A program made the translations under genes and the position numbers. The notes under the pieces are model-generated. The model searched no databases and was not told the origin of the DNA. It was given only the letters and a program-made list of their open reading frames with translations. DNA of 64,000 bases from Ecytonucleospora hepatopenaei (Eukaryota; Microsporidia; Enterocytozoonidae), in assembly GCA_026692725.1 (NCBI GenBank), contig JAPMUG010000001.1:186001-250000 (forward strand). The letters run 5' to 3'. This document shows positions 19,583 to 30,619 of this stretch, in pieces (positions within the stretch are counted from its first letter, which is position 1; each line of letters opens with the position of its first letter).

Positions 19583-19849
19583 TTATGTTGATTTAACCTT
19601 ATCACATATCTCTTCCCATTCAACACATTTAAGCTTCTTTTTATCAAATTCTCCTTCTACGATATACACAATATTTTCCCCTCTTATAGCCATTAAACCT
19701 AATTTTTGTTCAGCAAACATATTTTCATAAAAAATACGCTTAATTGTGAAATTTAAAGAAATGTTATTAAACTGGTCATAAGATTTTAAGTCTCCATATA
19801 AAAATTCATTGTCTTTCATCATTACCACTACACTTTTGTTTATAAACAT
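19583..19849 (-). CDS. LSM1: U6 snRNA-associated Sm-like protein LSm1
   Basis: 88 residues, a full Sm fold. The Sm1 motif spans about 12-32 (KDNEFLYGDLKSYDQFNN) and Sm2 is IRGENIVYIVEG at 55-66. The DQF-N spacing and the GENIV-x-I sequence fit LSm1, which with LSm2-7 binds deadenylated mRNA and activates decapping in the cytoplasm. LSm8 is the main alternative. The C-terminal extension after the Sm fold also suits LSm1. Confidence 0.75.
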   Translation of the reverse strand: MFINKSVVVMMKDNEFLYGDLKSYDQFNNISLNFTIKRIFYENMFAEQKLGLMAIRGENIVYIVEGEFDKKKLKCVEWEEICDKVKST

Positions 19850-20199
19850 TTAAAATATTTGTTTTTTATATTAATTTTTATCTTATATGTTATTATATGT
19901 TATTATATGTTATTATATTGTATTTTGAATATTTTATATATTATATGTTATTTTATTGTTGTATTTTATTGTTTTATTTTATATATTTATATTTTTTAAG
20001 GTATAAAAAATATTTTTAAATTTTTTAAATAATAAAATATTTTTTTAAATATTTTAATATTAAATATCATTAATTGATACTGTATAAAAGTGCTTTATGA
20101 TTTTTACTGTTTTATATATCAAATGTTTAAATATGTTTGAATATATTTGCATGAAACCTTAAGTTTCGAATTTTATAAGAAACATTTTGATAAAAAAAT
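19850..20199. other. AT-rich intergenic region with ttatatg repeats
   Basis: Lies between divergent LSM1 and VTC1. It holds several copies of ttatatgttatta (about 19890-19975) and long A/T runs. No gene and no clear CCC motif were seen. Confidence 0.4.
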
Positions 20200-20700
20200 A
20201 TGAATAGTCGACCAACTAACAGTGAATTTACTGATTCTAATGAATATATAAACACCAATAATGGACAACAAGAAAACATTTCTGAGTACCAAAGAGAAAT
20301 GCAAAATAGCAGTGCATTTCCAAGACCCCACTGTGAAAATCCAACAAGGATAGCAATTCCAGTAAGGGTAGAACCAAAGGTATTTTTTGCAAATGAAAGA
20401 ACATTTTTGAGTTGGGTGCAATTTGCAATATTTTTGGGAGGAATAGGAACAGCAATGCTCGGGCTAGAAAGTTACAGAGCAAATATTTGTGGAATAGTGA
20501 TGATATTTGTGGCAATAGTATTTGCATGTTATGCCCTCCACCTGTTCTTCTGGAGAGCAGAGCGCATAAGAAGAAGAGAGCCAGGGCCATATGATGATAC
20601 AAGAGGGCCATTTCTCCTGGTAGGGATGTTTATAGTTGCACTTATATTTTCAGTATTATTTAAATTTCCAATGAAAGGGGGAAAGCACCTAATTGATTAA
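20200..20700 (+). CDS. VTC1: Vtc1-like polyphosphate-synthesis membrane protein (VTC/DUF202 domain)
   Basis: 166 residues. A polar, probably disordered N-terminus of about 50 residues precedes VRVEPKVFFANERTFLSW (about 55-72), the family signature in which Arg and Thr contact polyphosphate. Three transmembrane segments follow at about 73-90, 95-116 and 138-156, with an Arg-rich loop between the second and third. In yeast Vtc1 is the membrane subunit of the vacuolar transporter chaperone complex that makes and translocates polyphosphate. The N-terminal extension is longer than in yeast Vtc1. Confidence 0.85.
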   Translation: MNSRPTNSEFTDSNEYINTNNGQQENISEYQREMQNSSAFPRPHCENPTRIAIPVRVEPKVFFANERTFLSWVQFAIFLGGIGTAMLGLESYRANICGIVMIFVAIVFACYALHLFFWRAERIRRREPGPYDDTRGPFLLVGMFIVALIFSVLFKFPMKGGKHLID

Positions 20701-21088
20701 AATAAATTAATAGATAATTATAAACATACATAAATTAAAACATAAATAAAAGATTTATTAATTATATTTAATTAGATAATATATATAAAATAATTAAAAT
20801 TTATAATTATATTAATATTACCTTAAAATTATTTATAAATCTTTTTATACCCATACATTATTATATTATATAATTTTTATATAAACAAATTGTATATATT
20901 ATATATTATATTACTATATTATACTATATTATACTTTATACTTTATCTATATTATACTTTATATATTATACTTATACTATATTATATAATTATACTTTAC
21001 TATTTTTTATAAACATATACGTATAAATTATATTTTTATATAAATATTACACAAACATAACATATAAATTTAAATATCATTATTTAAT
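20701..21088. other. AT-only intergenic region
   Basis: Nearly pure A and T between VTC1 and the Hir1-like gene, with tandem tatattatact units at about 20890-21000. No gene was seen. Confidence 0.45.
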
Positions 21089-23602
21089 ATGAAAATATTT
21101 ACTACTAATATAACTCACCAAATTAAACACTTAGAACCTGTCTTTACTTTAGATGGTAATAATGAAAATGGTGAAATAGCAAGTGGAGGCATAAATGGAG
21201 AATTGAAAATATGGAATTTTCCCTCCAAAAGAGAAAAAGCAAAAGCAAAGCTAATTAAAAAGTTTAAAAAGCATTCTGGCTGTGTAAATGTGGTAAAGTA
21301 TTCAAAAGATGGCAAATATTTATTTACAGGAGGAGATGATGGCAAGCTCCTAATATTTGAAAACAAAAAAGTCATTTTTACGTACAAACACCCATCAGAC
21401 ATATGTGCAATAGCATGTGATGATAGTTATGTATATTCAACAGATATAGATGGCAATATAAATAGTTTCAGTATAAAAAACAATTTCAACCACATGTATA
21501 AAATAGAGGTAAAGGGATTCCTAGCAATGGAAGCAAAGAATAGCTTTTTATATGTACAAACAACCAATAGCATAATACAGTATAGTGGTGATACAGTAGT
21601 AAACAAAGCAGAAGTAGAGTACCATTACCTGGTAGAGCATATGGCATGTAAAATAGTGTTATGTACCAATTACATAATAGTGGGCACAAGCCATAACAAA
21701 GGGAATAATTCAGTAGATATATATACATATTCATTAAAGAGAGTGTATAGTTTAATAGGGCATGTAGCACCAGTAGAGGTGATAGCATATAAGGAATATA
21801 CTACTAATAGTAATATATGTAATAATAGTAATATATGTAATAATATAAATAATACTAACAATACTAATATATACAATATAAATAGTAATAACAATAATAC
21901 AAACAGTAATAATATAATGGTAATATGCTTCTGTCAAGATTTAAGTGTAAGTTTCTGGACATCCCAATCATGTCGTCCCTTCCTCCTCCTAAAGAATTTC
22001 AGCACTGGACCAGCATTAGATTATTTCTGGAGTGGTAATATATTATATATAAGTTTCTATGATGGAACAGTAAAAGGAATAGAGTTGGAGGAGAAGGAAG
22101 TAGAAGAGTTAAAGAGGAAAGAGGAAGAGGTGGATTTACACTTTTCAGTGACAACAAAGAAATTGAAGTCAATGGAAAATAATAATAAAATAAAAGATGA
22201 TAATAATACTGATATATTAAATAATAATACTGATATATTAAATAATAATACTAATAATACTAATATATGTAATAATAAAATAAAAAGTATATCAAATAAT
22301 ACTAATACTAATATATGTAATAATACTAATACTAATAAAATAAATACTGATATATGTAATAATATAAATAATACTGATAATATATGTAATAATATAAATA
22401 ATGTTAGAAGAGTAATACCTAAAATAATATCATTAAAAGATAAACATAATACTAACACTAACACTAATAATATATCATATAAACATAAAGGTAATACTAA
22501 TAATACTAATATATGTAATAATGATTTTATATATTATTCATATAATGATGATAATTGTATATTTATTAATATTAAACCATATAATTATATATTAAATAAT
22601 ACTAATAATAATAATAATACTAATAATAATACTAATAATTATTTTACTAATATATTTACTATTACTGATAATATACTTAAATTAAATGTATCATGTAAAA
22701 TACAATATATTAATAATATCATATATGTATATAGAATAGTAGATAATACTGATGTACTGATATATAGCATACATACATATAGTGACATACTACTGGCATA
22801 TAATTCATATTTATTAGTGGTATATGATGATAGCAGTAAGGTAATACAGATATATGACATATATACAGGTAGACTGATACATCCATATATAGTAAAGGAA
22901 GTAGCATATGTATCATTATCATATTATAATATAATAATATTAAGTAAGACAGGTATAATAGAGGTATATAATATATGTAACATACATAACAGTAATACAT
23001 GTAATAATACTAATATATTATATAATTGTAATAATACTAATACATATAATACTAATACATGTAATATATTATATAATTGTAATATTATATTATCATGTAA
23101 TATACCTATATTAAATAATATACAGAATATAAGATATTTTACTAATGATAATAAACATTATTTAATAGTTGATTATCATAATAAATATAGTTATTTATAT
23201 ATTAATAATATATGGATAATATATGATATATTAAACAATAATCATATATTAAATAATAGTAACACAAATAATAATACTAATAATGATATTATTAGTAATG
23301 ATTATATTATTAGTAATGATTATATTGATGGTATTATATTAGCTAATATTCATATATTATACCATATGCATAATAGTATACATTATGATAATGCATTACA
23401 TAACATTAATAACCTAATTGGTATATTCATCAATAATGTTGATTATATCACTATTGGTATTAAATATAAGATTGAATATTATATGGATGTATTATATGAT
23501 TATTGTAGTGATATTAAGGTAATAGAGAAATATATGAAAATATTAGTAGATAAGAAAGATAGTGAAGAATTTATTGATTATATTATTAATAAATATAAAT
23601 AG
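21089..23602 (+). CDS. HIR1: HIRA/Hir1-like WD40 histone chaperone with Asn/Thr repeats
   Basis: 837 residues. The first repeats match HIRA closely in order: IASGGINGELKIWNF, then HSGCVNVVKYSKDGKYLFTG (a GGDDGK follows), then a later GHVAPVEVIAY blade and CFCQDLSVSFWTSQSCRPFLL with YISFYDGTVKGIELEEKE, which mirror HIRA blades 6-7. After about residue 340 the protein is dominated by Asn/Thr/Ile/Cys-Asn tracts coded by AAT, ACT and TGT-AAT triplets. Ordered beta-rich segments reappear between them, probably the HIRA C-terminal domain. HIRA deposits H3-H4 outside replication. The repeats are in frame throughout, so the gene seems functional. Codon use is more AT-biased in the second half. Confidence 0.78.
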   Translation: MKIFTTNITHQIKHLEPVFTLDGNNENGEIASGGINGELKIWNFPSKREKAKAKLIKKFKKHSGCVNVVKYSKDGKYLFTGGDDGKLLIFENKKVIFTYKHPSDICAIACDDSYVYSTDIDGNINSFSIKNNFNHMYKIEVKGFLAMEAKNSFLYVQTTNSIIQYSGDTVVNKAEVEYHYLVEHMACKIVLCTNYIIVGTSHNKGNNSVDIYTYSLKRVYSLIGHVAPVEVIAYKEYTTNSNICNNSNICNNINNTNNTNIYNINSNNNNTNSNNIMVICFCQDLSVSFWTSQSCRPFLLLKNFSTGPALDYFWSGNILYISFYDGTVKGIELEEKEVEELKRKEEEVDLHFSVTTKKLKSMENNNKIKDDNNTDILNNNTDILNNNTNNTNICNNKIKSISNNTNTNICNNTNTNKINTDICNNINNTDNICNNINNVRRVIPKIISLKDKHNTNTNTNNISYKHKGNTNNTNICNNDFIYYSYNDDNCIFINIKPYNYILNNTNNNNNTNNNTNNYFTNIFTITDNILKLNVSCKIQYINNIIYVYRIVDNTDVLIYSIHTYSDILLAYNSYLLVVYDDSSKVIQIYDIYTGRLIHPYIVKEVAYVSLSYYNIIILSKTGIIEVYNICNIHNSNTCNNTNILYNCNNTNTYNTNTCNILYNCNIILSCNIPILNNIQNIRYFTNDNKHYLIVDYHNKYSYLYINNIWIIYDILNNNHILNNSNTNNNTNNDIISNDYIISNDYIDGIILANIHILYHMHNSIHYDNALHNINNLIGIFINNVDYITIGIKYKIEYYMDVLYDYCSDIKVIEKYMKILVDKKDSEEFIDYIINKYK
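22190..22640. repeat. AAT/ACT-type triplet repeats inside the Hir1-like gene
   Basis: Runs of aataatact, aatatatgt and related 9-12 base units encode Asn-Asn-Thr and Asn-Ile-Cys-Asn. Similar tracts occur at 21800-21910, 22985-23060 and 23255-23330. All keep the frame. Confidence 0.8.
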
Positions 23603-23740
23603 TATATTATATAATAATATTAAATAAATTAATATTATTTAATAAATATATTATTTTAAAGTTAGTATTTTTTAATAAATATATTATTTTAAATTAATAT
23701 TATTTAATTTACTCCTTATAAGTAGTTTAACAATTTAAAA

Positions 23741-24757
23741 ATGTTATTTATTTTTTTAAATTTTATTTGCTGTTCTGGTAATGATTCTAATAAAAGAGAA
23801 TTATGCTCTAAAGGTCCATATACTGACTGTATATTAGCAAAGGGTAATAAAATATTACTTCGTGTAAACATGGAACATATATTACCAGAATATATGGATA
23901 ATCCTAATGATATTACTTATTTTACAATTAATTATTACAAGGATGTAAAGATATTAAAAGATATGTCAGAAGATCCTAATATACATTATAGCTTTAAATG
24001 CAATATTAAACTATCAATACCACATTCCACTGAATTACAGGTTGAACATAATAAAATTAAAGAAAATATAAAAACTTCTAATACTTTAGACATAAAAGTA
24101 AAAAAGGGTAAAATTCAACTTGATACTTTAAATGCATATCCATGTGTTATACTTAATAAGGATATTACTATAAATACGACAAATACTATTAATACTACAA
24201 ACACTATAGGTAATTATAGTATTACATTAAAGAAAAATCACCTGATACAAATACCAATTACAGATTATAAACAAATTATACTGAATGTTAAAAATGATAA
24301 TATTTTTATTGATGAAAGTTTAATAGATATGAAAAAAGATTTTTTACTTTTTATAATCCACTTTAAACTTCTAATAGGTCATTTTTTTATAGAATTACCA
24401 TTAAACTGTAAAGAAGTAGAAAAGAAAGAAATTTTAAAAAATAGCAATGGAATTAATTTGATAAAAAGTGATTTTAAAGATAAATTGGATGCTTATCAAA
24501 AAATTAAATCAGGTTCAATTAATTATGAATTTGAGGCAATTTTACTTGAAAACTTAGTGTATGATGTACCAGAAAGTTTTATAGCATGGGGTATTGAATC
24601 TAAAGCTAAACCAGATGATACACAACCTGATAAAGATTTATCAAGGAAAACATCTAAACTTAAAATAATTATGCTAATATGTATACCTATATTTTGTATA
24701 ATTTCTATATTAATAATTGGTTATATAATATATAAGAAAAAATGTAATATACGTTGA
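23741..24757 (+). CDS. Hypothetical type I membrane protein
   Basis: 338 residues. A signal peptide (LFIFLNFICCSG) is followed by a short Cys-containing segment (CSKGPYTDC), then an Asn/Lys/Ile-rich ectodomain of alternating beta-like character. A Lys-bounded transmembrane segment lies at about 306-331 (IIMLICIPIFCIISILIIGYII), ending in a short basic tail. There is an N-T-rich patch near residue 147. No family is recognised. It is the last apparently intact membrane-protein gene before the subtelomere. The coding strand has ACTCCTTATA upstream. Confidence 0.55.
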   Translation: MLFIFLNFICCSGNDSNKRELCSKGPYTDCILAKGNKILLRVNMEHILPEYMDNPNDITYFTINYYKDVKILKDMSEDPNIHYSFKCNIKLSIPHSTELQVEHNKIKENIKTSNTLDIKVKKGKIQLDTLNAYPCVILNKDITINTTNTINTTNTIGNYSITLKKNHLIQIPITDYKQIILNVKNDNIFIDESLIDMKKDFLLFIIHFKLLIGHFFIELPLNCKEVEKKEILKNSNGINLIKSDFKDKLDAYQKIKSGSINYEFEAILLENLVYDVPESFIAWGIESKAKPDDTQPDKDLSRKTSKLKIIMLICIPIFCIISILIIGYIIYKKKCNIR

Positions 24758-25190
24758 AATAAATAAATAAATAAATAAATTTTTATTTATATGTTATTTA
24801 TTTATATTCCTCATTTTTAAATTTTGTTGTGTATATATTTTTTATTATATGATCTTTACTAATATTGTTATAATTATACAATGTTTTTATTTATAATACA
24901 TAATGTATTATATTGTTAAAAATATAAAAAAATTAAGAACAATATCTAATGTAATTTAATTTATTTATGATCATAACTTAGGTAATATAAACTAACTAAA
25001 TATATTAATGAACTAACTTTATGTATTAAAAAGATATATAGAAGTAATACTTAGACGTATTCTATGTTAAACTATTTTGATTTTGTTTTATTCGATTTAT
25101 TCATTTTTAGTAATTATTTGTTATACTTTAATAAGTTATTATATAAATATCTACCAGTAAAATATATAATAAAAATATTATGGCTGAAAA
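24758..25190. other. AT-rich intergenic region between convergent genes
   Basis: Starts with an aaat/aataaat repeat just after the stop at 24757. Otherwise featureless A/T runs with many stops in all frames. Confidence 0.4.
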
Positions 25191-25790
25191 TCAATCATCA
25201 GAACTGCTATTTTCTCTTTTACGTTTTTTTCGTAAATTATATGAAGTTCTAGTTTCACGTTCCATTGTTGTTGATGTTCCTGGTTCTTCATTGTCTTTTA
25301 ATGGATTTTCTCTAGAAACTTTAATTGCAAGTTCTAATGATTTAAAAATACACAAAGACGAATACTTGCAATTACGAACTAATTCTGGCGGTAGTTCAGA
25401 TTCTGGAACAATTGTTTTTTCTTCATCTTCATAAGGTTTTATTGATATGTATATAGTGTCAGGACCACCAAAATCTTTATCTTTTGGACATATAATTAAA
25501 CATGATCTTCTACATATTTCAGGATTCTTCATCATTTCTAAACACGTGCTTATTTTAATTTTAGAACACCAAAAGCAATCATCAATTACTGTTAATTTAT
25601 TTCCATTATAAATAAACTTGCTATTGACATTATATAAATTACCTATATAACCATCTTCACATGGTTCCTCACTAGAAAATCCTCCCCATATGCTAATAAA
25701 CCCGTCTGATGCACCCCCAAAACGGATAGTAAATCTTTCAATACAAACAGCAAAATTTATAAAAACAGTTGACAATAAAAACATAAACAT
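25191..25790 (-). CDS. Hypothetical secreted Cys-rich protein with a basic, NLS-like C-terminus
   Basis: 199 residues. A signal peptide of about 16 residues (FLLSTVFINFAVC) is followed by a compact domain with about ten Cys residues, several in pairs (DDCFWC, RRSCLIIC), suggesting disulphides. The C-terminal 45 residues are polar and disordered and end in YNLRKKRKRENSSSDD, a classical monopartite nuclear-localisation pattern. There is no membrane span. The coding strand has AACCCTTTTA just before the ATG at 25790, a CCC motif. A secreted protein with a nuclear signal fits a host-nucleus effector, but this is inference only; a basic tail could also bind wall polysaccharide or nucleic acid. Confidence 0.6.
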   Translation of the reverse strand: MFMFLLSTVFINFAVCIERFTIRFGGASDGFISIWGGFSSEEPCEDGYIGNLYNVNSKFIYNGNKLTVIDDCFWCSKIKISTCLEMMKNPEICRRSCLIICPKDKDFGGPDTIYISIKPYEDEEKTIVPESELPPELVRNCKYSSLCIFKSLELAIKVSRENPLKDNEEPGTSTTMERETRTSYNLRKKRKRENSSSDD

Positions 25791-26829
25791 TAAAAGGGTT
25801 ATTAAAAAATTTTAATTTTAATAATAAAACTTTTTTAGTTCTTTTATAAATTTTTAAATGCTTGAATCATGATTATTTTGCTACTGGTCATTGATATTTT
25901 TAATTTAATTTTAAAAATTTTAGTTGAATTAATTAAACAAACATTACATAATAATAAATATAAATTTAATTTTTAATAAAATGTTTTTATTTTTCTTCTC
26001 ATGTATTTTATTTATAAAGGCTGTGATTTTTAGAAGTTTAGTTCACTTATTGTTATGTGATTATGTTAATAGAATATAATTCTTTTTATTTAAATTAAAA
26101 TAATAATTTACAATAAACTTATTTTTTCTCATTGTTTAATATTATTCTATTTTAATTTTATTTAGGCAAAACATGATTATTAAATGCATCAAAAGGTAAT
26201 AAAAATTTTATAAGGTTCATATTTTACCATTACTTTAATATAATAAATACATGTTTTAAAAATTCTTATTTTTTACTGTATATAATTAAATTTAAAATAT
26301 TTTAAATACAATTTTAGGATAGAAACATCTATTTGATTTGTTATAGATAAATATATTTTTACAAAACATAAGTATAAAATCCATTAACAACAATTATTTA
26401 ACATCTTACTTTTTACACATATTTTTAGATTCATCATAAAAAAGAATATTAGAGAATTTCTTTTTATTTTGGTAATACATCTGATAAGATTTAACTTTAT
26501 CCTTTGTTTGTCAAAAAAACGTAAAATAAGATTACATAAACATTTTATTAAGTTTAAATAATCCTTTTAGTTATAAGGAAATATTAATAAATTTCCATAG
26601 AACCTGAAAACCCAACCCAAGAAACAAATCTAAAGTAAAATAATCTTAATAAATAGAATGTTTATGAATATTGTAAAAATAGCTTTTATTGTTTTTAAAA
26701 TATTTAATAAAAGCATATAAAAAAGTGTATTTACAATTACTTTGCAATAATATCAAATTATTAATGTAATATTATAAAACAGAAAAAAATTAAAATACAG
26801 TATGTTTTTTGTATTATAAATTAATTTTA
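25791..26829. other. AT-rich region at the edge of the subtelomere
   Basis: About 1 kb with no convincing gene. A 32-residue ORF at 25981-26079(+) begins like a signal peptide (FLFFFSCILF) and may be the remnant of a secreted-protein gene. The rest is scattered A/T runs. Confidence 0.4.
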
Positions 26830-28056
26830 TTAACATTCTAATTCTTCTTTAACAATATCTATATTAACTTCTTGTTTTATTTTATTTTCATTTATATTAG
26901 TAATATTGCTATTATTTTCTTCCTTAATAAATATTTTGTTATCATCATTATTCTTATTACTTTTTGTTACATTTTTAAGGTTATTCTTATATACATCATT
27001 TACATCTTTCATAAACTTTTTTATTTCATTATCAGTATATGCAATATGTTTTAAGTTATATTTAGCACAAAAAAGTTTACGTTTTACTCGCAAAGTATTT
27101 TTGTTTTTAAATATATTATTTTCATCCCAATCTTTATATATAATAGCTAGTTCATTCTTTGTGACAATATTTGTAACATTATTTGTTACATTATTTTGCG
27201 AAAAATCCATGTCTTCCAATATACAAAAATTTTCTAATTGTATAAAATGTTTTTTAAACCTTATCATTTTGTTATATAAAGTATAATCAATAGAAAATAT
27301 TGCTTTTACATTATCTGTATACATATTTAATAGATTTTGAAATTCATCAATTATAGTAAAAGCTTGAATAATATGTGCAACACTAACATGCATATACATG
27401 TCAGTCAACATCATTTTAAACTTTAACTTTTCATTAAAATCTTTATAGTTTGCTATCATAAATTTATTGTATTTATGTGCAGCTAAAATTAGATTAGTAA
27501 TAGAATTTAGAAAAAAACATTAAAATATAATTTTCTATATTCTAAAAAAGTCATTCTAAGTTTTGTAGTTTTACAAAATTTATATATTGTACCTTCATGG
27601 AAAAAATCATCAATTTTTAAATTAGTATTCATTTTAAGATTATAAAAAGGTATAAGATATTTTTTCAAAAAAAAATAAATGGTTGAGCTTAAAGCTTTTG
27701 TTCCTAATGTAAATTTGGTAAAATCAGGCTTTTCCAAATTTATAAGCATGTTTTTGATAAATATATCATATTCATTGTGTTTTGGGCCAGACCAAACTTT
27801 AGAGAATAAATTATATATAAATAAATCTTCTAAAATTTTTTCATTAAATGTTTTAAATAATTCTTCCATATCCTTAAAATATTCATTATCATTAATATTA
27901 TCTAAAAGTGTTTCTGTTGTGTTGTTTATTTCTTTTTCTACACTATTGTGTAAATGTAAAGTTGTAAGATTGTATTCATTTTCTTTTTTTATAATAATAG
28001 CATTATAAAGAACATTAGCAAAAACAAATAAAATTTAAAAATTTAAAATAAATCAT
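26830..28056 (-). pseudogene. Broken paralogue of the helical protein gene at 38544-39749
   Basis: Read on the - strand from the ATG at 28056 (preceded by AAAAAACCCT), this matches the intact gene at 38544 along its length. It has at least two frame breaks. One is an extra base in the signal-peptide region (about 28017-28030). The other is a T-run of seven instead of five (complement of 27511-27517) that ends the first long frame at 27507. The frames 27869-27507 and 27459-26830 carry KVWSGPKH, LGTKALSSTIYFFLKK and MYMHVSVAHIIQ, nearly identical to the other copy. Both breaks involve T-runs, so sequencing error is possible, but the subtelomeric place and divergence make a decaying copy likely. 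Confidence 0.8.
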
Positions 28057-30342
28057 AGGGTTTTTTATTATAAAGTTTAAAAAGCATAGACTAACATCTA
28101 ATTAGAAAATTAATATTTCTTTAACAATACAATTAATATGTACAAAAGACATAGTAAAGATGTGTATATATTTATAACAATTTATTCATTAGATTATTTA
28201 ACCTTAAAAGTTTAAAAAAATATAATTATTTATATTTTTACATAAAAACAAAATAATAGCATTATTTAGTAAACTTTTAAACATGTTTTTATTATATATC
28301 AATTTATTAGTAATAGAAAAACAATAAAAACTTATTTATTTATTCATAAAAATAGAAATCAATAGATAAAAAAGTAAGTTTATTTTATAACATAGGAAAA
28401 GGATAAGGTAAGTATAAAAAGTAACTAATAAACATAAAATAACAAATACAAGCAAATATGTAAAAATAATTTTTATCACTATATGGTTAAGAAACAAAGA
28501 TATAAACTAAATATAAAAATACGTTTTTATTACTAATACACATGATACTATTAAAATTTTGAATCATTATAAAATGAACCATATAACTTAATGTATAGTA
28601 AAATAGTATCATTTAAATCAATATTATGTAATACACAAAACAATAGTAATATTTAAACAATTATATAATAACTATACTTAATATGATTAATATACATATT
28701 ACAATAAATAAAATAAATATTAAAGATATTATTTAAACATGTTACTAATTAATAAATTATAAAAACTAAAACATTAGAGATAATATCAGGTAATAAATAT
28801 TATAGCATTATAAAAATATAAACATAAATATAGAAGTAATAATAAAGTAAAAAAGATAAAAAAATACATTAGACACATTTATATTATATTATATTATAGT
28901 ATATTATATAATATTATTTGATTAAAATATATATTATATAATACATCAATATATAACATTATTATAAGATAATATAAAGATGTATTAGTAAAATCAAAAG
29001 AATATAATTTAAAATGATATTTAAAATAAATTTAACTTCAATAACACATAATACAATATAAAAGTGTTAATATAAAATTTAGTAGTTTATTGTATAATTA
29101 TTATATAGGTATTGTTGTATATTGATAAAATATTAGATATAAAAAATACTAACATAAACAGTAATAATAGTAATAATACTTAACAATATAGAATATAATA
29201 TTAAAAACATTAAAAATAAAATATAAGGTAAAATGCATTAAACTAACAATATAAAGAAATATTAAATAAAAAATAGAAAATGTTTAAAAGCATATGTAAT
29301 ATATAAAGAAAATAATAAATATAAAAAATATAAAGAAATATTAGCATGTAATAATAAATGACAATAATAACAATAATAACAAGTATTTGTGTTTTATATA
29401 AAAAAGATAAATGATACTACTAGTAAATTATTAAAGATAGAAATATATTAATTATACTCTTGTTTTAGTATTTTATTACTTAATTGTTTTATTACTTAAT
29501 TATTTTATTACTTAATTATTTAGTTACTTTATTATTTTATTATTTTAGTATTTTAGTATTTTATTAATTGTTAATTTTATAAGTTTTAAACATACTAATA
29601 AATGAATCAAATTTTACATATAAGATAAATATTTATTAAAAACAATATATGTAAGGTTATAAATAAATCTTGTGCTATACCTTATAAAAATATTTTATTA
29701 GTAAAATTATAAACATAAAAAACAGTAGTAAAATTATAAGTATATTTAATAGTATAGGTAAAATTTCAAGGGCAAAAAGTAATGTAAACTTTTTAAAAGT
29801 CAAATTTTATTAGTAAAAAGTTACAAAAATAATTTCAATTTTTTAGGCAAAAATATTTTATAAAGCACAATTAAAACAAGAAAAAGTTAAAAAACTAAAT
29901 TAAACATAATTTTATCAAATTATTTAACACCTCTTTTATTAGATAACATGTTTTTTAAATAAAATTGTTTTTTTATTGTTGTATGCCACATCCTGACAAA
30001 ATTTACAAATAATAGGTGTTTAAAATAAACTTGTGTATTTCTAAGTTTTAGCATATTTATGTAAGTACAAGCATTATAACATTCTTTTACATTTAATTAG
30101 TTTGAAAAGTTTATTTAAACTTTACAGCTTAAAAAACAAGTATTAGATAAAGTCATCCGTAATTATTTATTCAGTGATAAGTTTTTAATCAAAATAGAGT
30201 TTATTAATAAGTAGTGTTAAATAAATAAGAACCTTAATTTTGATAGGTTAAAAAATGTTATTTAGTAAATTAAAAAAGGTTTAATAAATAAATCTCTAAT
30301 TTTCAAACTAATATTTATTTTGTCTCCTTTAACATGAAAGTC
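28057..30342. other. Gene-free AT-rich subtelomeric region
   Basis: About 2.3 kb dominated by A and T, with many short near-repeats (tatattatat, aataataac, ttattacttaatt at about 29470-29540) and stops in all frames. I see no RNA gene or coding remnant. Confidence 0.5.
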
Positions 30343-30484
30343 AATAATGTAATAATGTAATAATGTAATAATGTAATAATGTAATAATGTAATAATGTAA
30401 TAATGTAATAATGTAATAATGTAATAATGTAATAATGTAATAATGTAATAATGTAATAATGTAATAATGTAATAATGTAATAAT
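30343..30484. repeat. 8-bp satellite, about 17-18 copies of AATAATGT
   Basis: A regular eight-base unit repeats without visible change across about 142 bases. Any reading frame through it is an artefact of the period. It lies between the degraded helical-protein gene and the aminopeptidase remnant. Confidence 0.9.
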
Positions 30485-30619
30485 TTCTGCGTTGGAAAAT
30501 CCAACAAATTTTTAATTATCATTAAATATATTTTTAAGTTATCATTGATTATTTATTGAAGGAAAATCTTTTGTTTGTTTTTAAATGTGGTTTTTTGTAC
30601 TCTAAATTTTATTTTTAAA

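Noticed and set aside
25180..25434. 84-residue + strand ORF
   Set aside because: Antisense to the better supported secreted-protein gene, which has a signal peptide and a CCC motif.
30262..30522. 86-residue - strand ORF with HYYIITLL repeats
   Set aside because: Produced by the 8-bp satellite.
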